DNA of 31,022 bases. Source: an uncultured Amaricoccus sp. GTDB lineage: Bacteria > Pseudomonadota > Alphaproteobacteria > Rhodobacterales > Rhodobacteraceae. Below, one piece after another: positions 7,365 to 16,570 of this stretch; within the stretch, counting starts at the first letter, position 1; each line of letters opens with the position of its first letter. Position numbers and translations under genes: made by a program. Location of the stretch: contig NZ_CALAGI010000133.1 in the NCBI RefSeq assembly GCF_937891315.1, positions 1-31,022 on the forward strand. Direction: 5' to 3'. The notes under the pieces are model-generated. The model worked only from the letters and a program-made list of their open reading frames with translations. It did no database searches and was not told the origin of the DNA.

Positions 7365-8001
7365 AGACCAGCCGCGCCGCGCAGAGGCCGCGCAGCGAAT
7401 TGCCGAGGAACAGCCGCCCGCGCCCCAGATCCGCGCGGGTCAGCACCGCCTCGCGCGCCCGGCCCTCGCGCAGCAGCTTCTCGCGCAGCACGCCGGGCAG
7501 CAGGCCGCAGGCGAGCCGCGGCGTCAGATAGATGTCACCGACCTTCAGGAAGACGTTGAAGATCGTCCCCTCGCAGATCTCGCCGCGCCGGTTCAGGAAC
7601 AGCATCTCATGCACGCCCCTCGGCAGGCCCGCCCGCGCGGTATCGTAGCGGGCGCGCATCGTGGTCTTGACCCTGAGCCAGGGATCGGCTGGATCGAGCC
7701 GCTCCTCCGCGATCCGCGCGATCCAGATATCCGGCCCGGCGACGAAGGGTTCCGCCGTCGCCGCCGCCCGCCCGTCCGGCGCCAGCGTCAGCCGGACCCG
7801 CGCCGGCGCCTCGCCCCGCGCGACATCGGCGAGCGCGGCCTGAACCTCCTCCGGCGCGAAGCGGATGCCGAACACCCGCGCCGTGCGCTCCAGCCGCGCG
7901 AGATGCAGGTCGAGATCGAGAAAACCCGGGTTCCGCCGCCAGGCCATGGTCTCGATCAGCCGGAAATCCGCCGGGAGAGGTCGGTGAAGCGCGCTTTCCA
8001 C
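7363..8001 (-). CDS. pabC: Aminotransferase class IV, 4-amino-4-deoxychorismate lyase-like
   Basis: A 212-residue PLP enzyme of fold-type IV. It probably converts 4-amino-4-deoxychorismate to 4-aminobenzoate and pyruvate for folate synthesis. FRLIETMAWRRNPGF near the N-terminus, the PLP Lys112 in VKTTMRARYD, and LFLNRRGEICEGTIFNVFL with Glu144 are the family landmarks; GLLPGVLREKLL and NSLRGL complete it. The start is taken as GTG 8001, giving VESALHRPLPADFRLIET as in related proteins and overlapping pabB by 46 bases; the ATG at 7947 would remove the conserved RLIET strand. It is translated with pabB. Assignment to PabC rather than another class IV aminotransferase rests on this context. Confidence 0.85.
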   Translation of the reverse strand: MESALHRPLPADFRLIETMAWRRNPGFLDLDLHLARLERTARVFGIRFAPEEVQAALADVARGEAPARVRLTLAPDGRAAATAEPFVAGPDIWIARIAEERLDPADPWLRVKTTMRARYDTARAGLPRGVHEMLFLNRRGEICEGTIFNVFLKVGDIYLTPRLACGLLPGVLREKLLREGRAREAVLTRADLGRGRLFLGNSLRGLCAARLV

Positions 8002-9092
8002 AGGGCCTCCTCGTATTCGGCGCGGGCGGTCGAATCCGCGACGATGCCACCGCCGACATTCAGCACCGCCGCGCCGCCGGGATAAAGCGCCAGCGTGCGG
8101 ATCGCGACATTGAAGGCCGCGCGCCCGTCCGGTCCCGCCCAGCCGATCGCCCCGCAATAGGCGTCGCGCGGCCAGGGTTCGAGCGCGCGGATGATCTCCA
8201 TCGCCCGCACCTTCGGCGCCCCGGTCACCGAGCCGCAGGGAAAGAGCGCCCGGAGCAGCGTCGAGAGCGGCGTCCCCGGGATCAGCCGACCCGTGACCCG
8301 GCTCACCATCTGATGCACCGTCGCATAGCTCTCCACCCGGTAAAGCTCCGGCACCTCGACCGAGCCGAGCGTCGCCACCCGCGATATGTCGTTGCGAAGA
8401 AGATCAACGATCATCAGGTTTTCCGCGCGGTTCTTCACATCCACGGCGAGCGCGTCGCGCAAGGCGAGGTCGCGGGCGCGCACCGGATCGCGCGGCGCGG
8501 TGCCCTTCATCGGCCGGGCCTCGACGCCGCCGGTCCCGTCGAGCGCGAAAAACAGTTCCGGCGAGCGCGAGATCAGCGCCACCTCGTCGAGCGCCACCAG
8601 CGCGCCATGTCCGACCGGCTGACCCGCCGCCAGCGCCGCCCCGAGCGCCCCGGGATCGCCGGACCAGCGGGCATCCATCGGCAGGGTCAGGTTCGCCTGA
8701 TAGATATCGCCCGCGCGGATATAATCCGCCACCCGCTCATAGGCCCGGCGATAATCCTCGAAGCCCCAGCGCGGTTCCGGCGGCGACAGCGCGCCGCCCG
8801 GCCTCCGCGCCTCGACCGGTCCCGGTCCTTCGGGGAACACGCCGAACAGCATCAGCGGCGTCCGCCGACCCTCCGGCATCAGCGGCGCGAGCCGCGGCTC
8901 CAGCGCGTAGCCGAGTTCATAGGAAGCGAACCCCGCGACCCATTCCCCGGCCGCCAGCGCCGCGTCGAGGGCGCTCAGCGCCGCCGGCACCTCCGCCGGT
9001 TCCCGCGCCGCGATCCGCCGCGCCGGTCGCGCGAACCGCGCCGGCGCGCCGCCCGGCCCATCGTCGATCTCGATGAACGGCGCCCCCGTCAT
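7956..9092 (-). CDS. pabB: Aminodeoxychorismate synthase component I
   Basis: A 378-residue chorismate-utilising enzyme that, with a glutamine amidotransferase (PabA, not in this window), aminates chorismate to 4-amino-4-deoxychorismate for folate. Motifs: GYALEP (61-66), AGDIYQANLTLP (127-138), ARPMKGTAPR (192-201), ENLMIVDLLRNDISRV (224-239), GSVTGAPK (287-294) and YCGAIGW (312-318). The PMKGT motif and short N-terminal domain favour PabB over anthranilate synthase TrpE. ATG 9092 fits the usual start. The open frame extends upstream to 9887, but that part reads through repeat copy C and antisense of the transporter gene and is not coding. The stop lies inside pabC. Confidence 0.92.
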   Translation of the reverse strand: MTGAPFIEIDDGPGGAPARFARPARRIAAREPAEVPAALSALDAALAAGEWVAGFASYELGYALEPRLAPLMPEGRRTPLMLFGVFPEGPGPVEARRPGGALSPPEPRWGFEDYRRAYERVADYIRAGDIYQANLTLPMDARWSGDPGALGAALAAGQPVGHGALVALDEVALISRSPELFFALDGTGGVEARPMKGTAPRDPVRARDLALRDALAVDVKNRAENLMIVDLLRNDISRVATLGSVEVPELYRVESYATVHQMVSRVTGRLIPGTPLSTLLRALFPCGSVTGAPKVRAMEIIRALEPWPRDAYCGAIGWAGPDGRAAFNVAIRTLALYPGGAAVLNVGGGIVADSTARAEYEEALWKARFTDLSRRISG

Positions 9093-9289
9093 CCGCGCCG
9101 CGCCCGATCCACCCGATCCGGCCGCCGCGCGCGCGCGCGCCGGCCGGCTTCCTCGAGCCCCGATCCGACCGACCACGCACGACACGCCACCTTGCGACCT
9201 CTTCCCCCGCCGGCTTCCGCCGCCTGATGGTCCCGCCCCTCGCCCTTTGTCAACGCCGCCGCTCGCCGGCCTCGCGGCGCATCTGGTTC
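9093..9289. other. Upstream region of pabB, no gene seen
   Basis: This is the first part of the 462-base gap between the divergent pabB and EamA genes. It is very GC-rich, with a run of alternating GC around 9127-9140. I see no convincing ORF or clear sigma-70 promoter for pabB. Repeat copy C occupies the rest. Confidence 0.5.
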
Positions 9290-9506
9290 GCGCCCGCTTC
9301 CCTCCACGAACTCGACCGCCGGCGGGATCGTGACGGTCAAGCCGGGCACACCCGCCCCGATTCAGCCGTCCCGAAGAAATCCCCGCCCCTCGCGCCCTCC
9401 GCGAGCTTGCTCCGGACGCGCGAACCGCCGACGCGCCACTGGCGCCCCCTGAGATCGGTCCGCGGGAACATCTCGATCCGGACCAATCAAACGGATCTGG
9501 TATAAG
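9290..9506 (+). repeat. Intergenic structured repeat, copy C (internally deleted)
   Basis: The 5' part (GCGCCCGC, then CCCTCCACGA) matches copy A. It lacks the 35 bases that lie between the two GACGGTCA repeats of copies A and B, so the large hairpin is missing. The four-copy block is at 9386-9401. From there it follows copy D (GCGCCACTGGCGCC, TCCGCGG, ATCTCGATC, CGGATCTGGTAT). The first stem is decayed (CACGAACTCG / CGGGATCGTG, two mismatches), but CCG-C-GAGC-TT-GCTC-CGG is intact. It lies directly upstream of the EamA gene, and its tail holds an extended -10 motif. Confidence 0.82.
9498..9506 (+). promoter_or_regulatory. Extended -10 motif at the end of copy C, likely EamA promoter
   Basis: TGGTATAAG is an extended -10 element (TG-N-TATAAG) 48 bases before the EamA start codon. 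There is no good -35 at 17 bases (CCGGAC), which is common for extended -10 promoters. The motif belongs to the repeat itself, so the repeat appears to supply the promoter. Confidence 0.45.
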
Positions 9507-9554
9507 AGGCGGAACGCCGCGCGGGCCGATCCGCCGGATCCGCGAGGGAACCCC

Positions 9555-10394
9555 ATGCCGCTTTCGGTCTTTCTCGCCGTCCTGCTCGGCGCCGCGCTTC
9601 ACGCCAGTTGGAACGCCATCGTCAAGGGTGGCGACGACAAGCTCCTGACCACCATCCTCATCGCCGCCGCCTCCAGCCTCATCGCGGCGCTGGCGCTGCC
9701 GTTCCTGTCGATGCCCGCCCGCGCGAGCTGGCCCTACCTCGCCGCCTCGACCGTGGCGCAGGTGATCTATTTCACGCTGGTCGCCAGCGCCTACCGCGCC
9801 CAGGACATGAGTCTGGCCTATCCGCTGATGCGCGGCACCGCGCCGGTGCTGGTCGCGCTGGTCGGGGTGCTCTGGCTCGGCGAACATCTGTCGCCCGCCG
9901 CCTGGACCGGTGTCGCACTGGTGTCCGGCGGCGTGCTCGCCATGGGCGCCGCCGCCCGCCGCGCCGGTGGCGGCCGCGCCGGCACGATCATCGCACTGGC
10001 CAACGCCGGCGTCATCGCGACCTATACGCTGATCGACGGCGCCGGCGTCCGCCTGTCCGGCGCCCCGGTCAGCTACGCCATGTGGCTTTTCCTGCTGAAC
10101 GGGGTGCCGCTCGTGCTCTGGGCCGTCGTGACCCGCCCCCGCGCGCTCCGCGCCTATGCGCGCCGCAATCTCGGCCGCGGTCTCGTCGGCGGCGTCGGCA
10201 ATCTCGGCTCCTACGGGCTCGCCCTCTGGGCGATGACCGGCGCGCCGGTGGCGGTGGTCGCCGCCCTGCGCGAAACCTCGATCCTCTTCGGCCTCGCCAT
10301 CGCCGGGCTGATCCTGCGCGAGCCCGTCGGCCGCGGCCGCGTGCTCGCCGCCGCGCTGATCGCCCTCGGCGCGGTCAGCCTCCGCCTCGCCTGA
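9555..10394 (+). CDS. EamA/DMT family transporter
   Basis: A 279-residue integral membrane protein of the drug/metabolite transporter superfamily. It is built of two EamA repeats with about ten hydrophobic segments. It begins FLAVLLGAALHASWNAIVKG, typical of the first helix, and repeat 1 includes ASAYRAQDMSLAYPLMRGTAPVLVALVGVLWLGE with the conserved PL/RGTAP and GE ending. Repeat 2 begins TIIALANAGVIATYTLIDGAG and ends LRETSILFGLAIAGLILREPVGRGR. The family exports amino acids or metabolites; the substrate here is unknown. A GAGGGA sequence lies six bases before ATG 9555. The gene stands alone, with promoter-like sequence from repeat copy C upstream and a nested hairpin at its stop codon. Confidence 0.93.
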   Translation: MPLSVFLAVLLGAALHASWNAIVKGGDDKLLTTILIAAASSLIAALALPFLSMPARASWPYLAASTVAQVIYFTLVASAYRAQDMSLAYPLMRGTAPVLVALVGVLWLGEHLSPAAWTGVALVSGGVLAMGAAARRAGGGRAGTIIALANAGVIATYTLIDGAGVRLSGAPVSYAMWLFLLNGVPLVLWAVVTRPRALRAYARRNLGRGLVGGVGNLGSYGLALWAMTGAPVAVVAALRETSILFGLAIAGLILREPVGRGRVLAAALIALGAVSLRLA

Positions 10395-10495
10395 GACTGT
10401 CCGGGACTTCGGCCGGTCGGTCCGGGACGGGATTTTCGGGATCCCGCCGCGTCAAAGCCCCGCCGGACCGACCCGCGGAGTCTTCAAACAGTCTC
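10393..10495. other. Three-level nested hairpin at the EamA stop codon
   Basis: Three perfect inverted repeats are nested: GAGACTGT / ACAGTCTC (10393-10400 / 10488-10495), GGTCGGTCC / GGACCGACC (10415-10423 / 10465-10473) and CGGGAT / ATCCCG (10428-10433 / 10441-10446). The structure starts on the EamA stop codon. There is no T-run, so a simple intrinsic terminator is not evident. Confidence 0.6.
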
Positions 10496-10500
10496 CTGAC

Positions 10501-10722
10501 GCGCCCGCCCCTCCCCTCCACGATCTCGACCGTCGGCGAGATCGTGACGGTCATGCCCTGCCGGGGGCATGACCGTCTGCGACGGTCAAGCCGGGCACGA
10601 CCGTCCCGATTTGCACACTCCGGAGAAATCTTCCCCCCTCGCGCCCTCCGGAGGTTTCCTCCGGGCGCGCGTCCGCCGCGACCTGCCCCCGGCAGGTCGG
10701 CAAGAGGCGGCCGCTGAAATCT
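10501..10722 (+). repeat. Intergenic structured repeat, copy A
   Basis: This is the most regular copy. Hairpins: CACGATCTCG / CGAGATCGTG (10519-10528 / 10537-10546); GACGGTCATGCCC / GGGCATGACCGTC (10546-10558 / 10565-10577); GACCGTC-TGC-GACGGTC (10571-10587), which competes with the previous one; CGCGCCC-TCC-GGAGG-TTT-CCTCC-GGGCGCG (10640-10669); and CGACCTGCC-CCC-GGCAGGTCG (10679-10699). The four-copy block is at 10635-10650. It is flanked by an 8-base inverted repeat GTCTCCTG (10491-10498) / CAGGAGAC (10724-10731) and by direct repeats of 17 bases with one mismatch (10408-10424 and 10742-10758). Confidence 0.9.
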
Positions 10723-10773
10723 CCAGGAGACGGCTTCGGAATTCGGCCGGTCGTTCCGCCCCGCCGCCCCGGC

Positions 10774-10980
10774 TCAGCGCAGGCGTCGCACCCCCGCGAG
10801 CAGCACGACCGACCCGATCCGCGGCAACCCGGCCGGCGGCGAGGGAACCGGCGCGACCTCGCGCTTCAACTCGAACTGGGCGGCGGCCCGTCCGTCGCCG
10901 GCGCCCCCGAGCGCGCGCGCGGGCCGCGCGCCGAGCCGGTGGCGTTCCGCCCCGACGGACAACGGCGACGGATGGCGCAT
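10774..10980 (-). pseudogene. Possible remnant of a VPLPA/PEP-CTERM-type sorting tail
   Basis: A 68-codon frame ends with VPSPPAGLP, a short hydrophobic run GSVVLLAG and the basic end VRRLR. This order (Pro motif, membrane segment, Arg cluster, stop) is that of VPLPA-CTERM or PEP-CTERM sorting domains of exported proteins. Here the membrane segment is short and interrupted by Arg, and no exported body precedes it; the upstream sequence is the carB promoter region. It is therefore most likely a decayed 3' end or chance. Repeat copy A lies 52 bases after its stop on the same strand. Confidence 0.25.
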
Positions 10981-11052
10981 GAGACCAACACCGCCGCGGG
11001 GGACACGGGGCGCGCGCGAGCGCCGCGCGCCGGCCGCGCCGGGCTTATGCGC

Positions 11053-11080
11053 TTGCCTCCCCCGGGTCGCCCTCTATAAC
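11053..11080 (+). promoter_or_regulatory. Candidate carB promoter
   Basis: TTGCCT (11053-11058) and TATAAC (11075-11080) are separated by 16 bases, about 80 bases upstream of the carB ATG. Both hexamers are close to the sigma-70 consensus, and this is an AT-richer spot in a very GC-rich stretch. Confidence 0.55.
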
Positions 11081-11160
11081 CACGGCGATTTGCTGAGCTC
11101 AGGCGAATCCCAATCACCGGCGTCCCCCAGGGCGCCGGGCCGAACCGCAAGGCCGCGCAC

Positions 11161-14436
<3,276 letters not shown>

Positions 14437-14463
<27 letters not shown>

Positions 14464-15516
14464 TTGCGGCCGAGTTACATGCTTATGGAGGGCGTCGATC
14501 GCCGATAACTTGGCGTGCGCGCCCTTTATAGCTTGTGATCCAATTTCAATTCTTGCGCCGACTGCATCCAGATCAGCCAATAACCGGATCCTGCGAACGT
14601 CCAGTTCTCCACGGTCTTTGACCCTCTGCACTTCGGCGGAGATCCTATTGAGTTCCGTTTCTGCGTCGTCAATCTCAAGTCGATTTTGGATAACTATCTG
14701 CTTTTGGGTTTGAATATAGCTACTCAACCATTCCTTAGAGCCGATGGATTTTGGTCCAAATTCGCTTACTATATCCTTAATGATAAGGGCGTCCTGCAGC
14801 CCAACCGACATTAAATATCTTGGCAAGGCTTCTCGGCTACTCGGCGCGCCAATCCTATCTTCTTCAAACTCAGCTTCTTGAATCTGCGGATCACCCACGA
14901 CCTTCATGAGCGCTTGAGTCGCCTCAGCCCTGAGACTGTCGAATTCATCATCGACCAAATCGAGCATAGCGGCGACCCGTGCGAATCGCCGCGTGAAAAT
15001 CTCAGGCCTGTCCAGTTCTTTCTTGTACTGCAGGCTATGCTCGATAGCTGCCCAAATGTGCTGAAGTGCACTTCGGACTTGGATCTCCGCTTTGTGGCCG
15101 GCTAAATAAATGTTGGAAGGCTCTTTTAACGTTACAACAAAGTGACGCGAGCTATACCCAAATGCCGTAGGGTCCGACGGCTGATCGTGCCTAGCCGAGT
15201 TTACCTCGTCAATGACAAAGGCACCCCTGATGACCTGCTCAATGGCGTCTATGTCAATGCGATAGTTAGATACCACCCTACAACCACTGACATCAGTCGA
15301 CTGCGTGAGGGGATCTGTGTATCGCTTTCTACCACACTTCTTGATAAAACTATCTTCTTCTTTGGTCCTCGCTTCAATTTGGTATACAATCAAGCCGGCA
15401 GCTTGAATGGCATTGCGCAAAGTAAGTTCGATTTCTCTGGTTAGAGACTGAAAGATCGTCTTCTTGGCCCTGAAGGCGTCCCTAAGACCCTGTTCCATAT
15501 CTGGGTTGATCGGCAT
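14437..15516 (-). CDS. RelA/SpoT-domain (ppGpp synthetase-like) protein, probably acquired
   Basis: A 359-residue protein with a RelA/SpoT nucleotidyltransferase domain (about 25-170) and no HD hydrolase, TGS or ACT domain. Catalytic residues expected for (p)ppGpp synthesis are present: R50-x-K52-xxx-S56-xxx-K60, D75-xx-G78-x-R80, Y121-SSR-H125 and E144-I-Q146-V-R148 ... H160. The C-terminal half is helical with a likely coiled coil (about 262-335). It is longer than ordinary small alarmone synthetases (about 200-250). The gene is clearly AT-richer than its neighbours, which suggests transfer. Its last ten residues are encoded antisense to carB, so its original end may have been lost. It could be a stress alarmone synthetase or a toxSAS-type toxin. 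The start ATG 15516 lacks a good ribosome site. Confidence 0.82.
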
Positions 15517-15569
15517 CCTATTGCTGTACCGGCCGGGTGGTTACTGCGCAACCCAACCCGCCCCGCCAC

Positions 15570-15610
15570 CCGTAGGGCGGACCTCGGTCCGCCTCCTCGC
15601 GGTCCGCCGC
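15570..15610 (-). repeat. GGCGGACC palindromic repeat, copy 1
   Basis: Bases 15570-15595 are identical to 15897-15922 and similarity continues about 15 bases further. The core GGCGGACC-TC-GGTCCGCC (15576-15593) is a perfect 8-base inverted repeat. It lies just after the stop of the 66-residue coiled-coil gene and before the RelA/SpoT gene. Short palindromes with this core are, from memory, common downstream of genes in Rhodobacteraceae. Confidence 0.75.
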
Positions 15611-15613
15611 CCC

Positions 15614-15814
15614 TTACCGCTCCGTCTCGAGCTTTTCGATCCGCTCCTCATGATCGTGCGACCGCCCCGCGAGCAGCGTCAGGATATGCGTCACCCCGTC
15701 AATGCGCAGGTTCACATTCGCAAACTCGTCACGGACTTCCGCGAACCCCGCGCGCATTTCCTCGCGCATCTCCTGCAACAATCGGATCGTATGGTTCTCA
15801 GGCTCATCGACCAT
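15614..15814 (-). CDS. 66-residue coiled-coil protein
   Basis: A small, highly charged, helical protein. It starts MVDEPENHTIRLLQEMREEMRAG and continues with heptad-like FAEVRDEFANVNLRIDGVTHILTLLAG, ending in DHEERIEKLETER. This is the pattern of short hypothetical coiled-coil proteins I associate with alphaproteobacteria. The start ATG 15814 is supported by AAGGAGA about ten bases upstream; a longer frame to 15865 adds only a basic stretch. It has no signal peptide or membrane segment and probably oligomerises. It lies between the BrnA-like and RelA/SpoT genes on the same strand, with a palindromic repeat on each side. Function unknown. Confidence 0.7.
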   Translation of the reverse strand: MVDEPENHTIRLLQEMREEMRAGFAEVRDEFANVNLRIDGVTHILTLLAGRSHDHEERIEKLETER

Positions 15815-15896
15815 CGGGGCACATCTCCTTCTCCGAAAATACTTCTTCCGCCGCGATCTTTCCACCCAAAGCTTTCACAAGCCTTCCCCCGACCAA

Positions 15897-15937
15897 CCGT
15901 AGGGCGGACCTCGGTCCGCCTCTTCGTTGTCCGCCTC
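15897..15937 (-). repeat. GGCGGACC palindromic repeat, copy 2
   Basis: Second copy of the repeat at 15570. It lies 24 bases after the stop codon of the BrnA-like gene and upstream of the coiled-coil gene, so both small genes carry the same element at their 3' side. No T-run follows on either strand. Confidence 0.75.
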
Positions 15938-15960
15938 CTCGCCCCCGCCCCCCACCGCCC

Positions 15961-16293
15961 TCAGATCGGATCGCCCTTCCAATCCCGGTCGCCCGCCACC
16001 TCGATCTCCTTCGACACCACCGCCAGCATATAGGCGCGCAGCACCGCGTTCATCCGCGCCTGATAGCCCTGGCCGAGCGAGCGGTACCAGCGCGCCACGT
16101 CCGCGTCATAGCCGGCGGTCAGCCGCACCTTCCTCGGCTTCGTCGGGGTCTTCGCGGCGATCTCGTACCAGTCGCGCGGGATCGCCGCCCGCTTCAGCCG
16201 GTCCCGCCGGTTCCAGTCCTCCAGCTCCGCGATATGGGCCAGCATTTCGGCATAGCTCCGCTCCTGCCGCTTGGTGCGTTTGCGCTCGGTCAT
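15961..16293 (-). CDS. BrnA-like antitoxin family protein (no adjacent BrnT)
   Basis: A 110-residue protein with a charged N-terminus (TERKRTKRQERSYAEM). The C-terminal part matches the BrnA antitoxin signature: PRKVRLTAGYDADVARWYRSLGQGYQARMNAVLRAYMLA (about 62-100), a ribbon-helix-helix-like DNA-binding segment with the GxGYQxRxNAVLR core. BrnA proteins neutralise the RNase toxin BrnT and repress their own promoter. No BrnT-like frame is adjacent, so this is an orphan or has another partner. ATG 16293 has GGAAG about seven bases upstream; the longer frame to 16488 passes through the regulatory region and is discounted. Palindromic and phased repeats upstream could be its operator. Confidence 0.75.
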   Translation of the reverse strand: MTERKRTKRQERSYAEMLAHIAELEDWNRRDRLKRAAIPRDWYEIAAKTPTKPRKVRLTAGYDADVARWYRSLGQGYQARMNAVLRAYMLAVVSKEIEVAGDRDWKGDPI

Positions 16294-16334
16294 GAAAACT
16301 TCCGGAAATCCGTGAAGCCCCGACCCTGCCACGA

Positions 16335-16406
16335 ACTGGTTAACCGGTGCCGAACGGCCGGAATCGTACCGATGTTCGGTGCATGCTCCGTGCATGGCGC
16401 GTGCAT
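16335..16406. promoter_or_regulatory. Operator-like repeats upstream of the BrnA-like gene
   Basis: Two patterns are visible. ACTGGTTAACCGGT (16335-16348) is a near-perfect palindrome around GGTTAACC. GTGCAT occurs three times at exact 11-base spacing (16379, 16390, 16401), close to one helical turn. Both lie in the divergent region between the BrnA-like gene and the RTX gene. That regulators bind here is inference. Confidence 0.35.
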
Positions 16407-16570
16407 CACTATTTCCGAGCCATTCCAGAGTGTTGACGCCGAACTTCAACCATCGCGCTAGCCACCCCCTGCAACTCGCGGCTTTCACGGATGTTTGGCG
16501 CGAGAAACCGGATTGCCGGTCTATTGACCCGCGTCTACCCTTCCCGCGGGGTGCATAGCGGGGTGCGGGG

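Noticed and set aside
14470..15540. An insertion sequence carrying the RelA/SpoT gene
   Set aside because: The AT-rich island has no transposase frame, and no terminal inverted repeats or target duplications could be found at its edges.
16379..16406. The GTGCAT triplet as the start of a CRISPR array
   Set aside because: Units are only 11 bases with no spacers of usable length.
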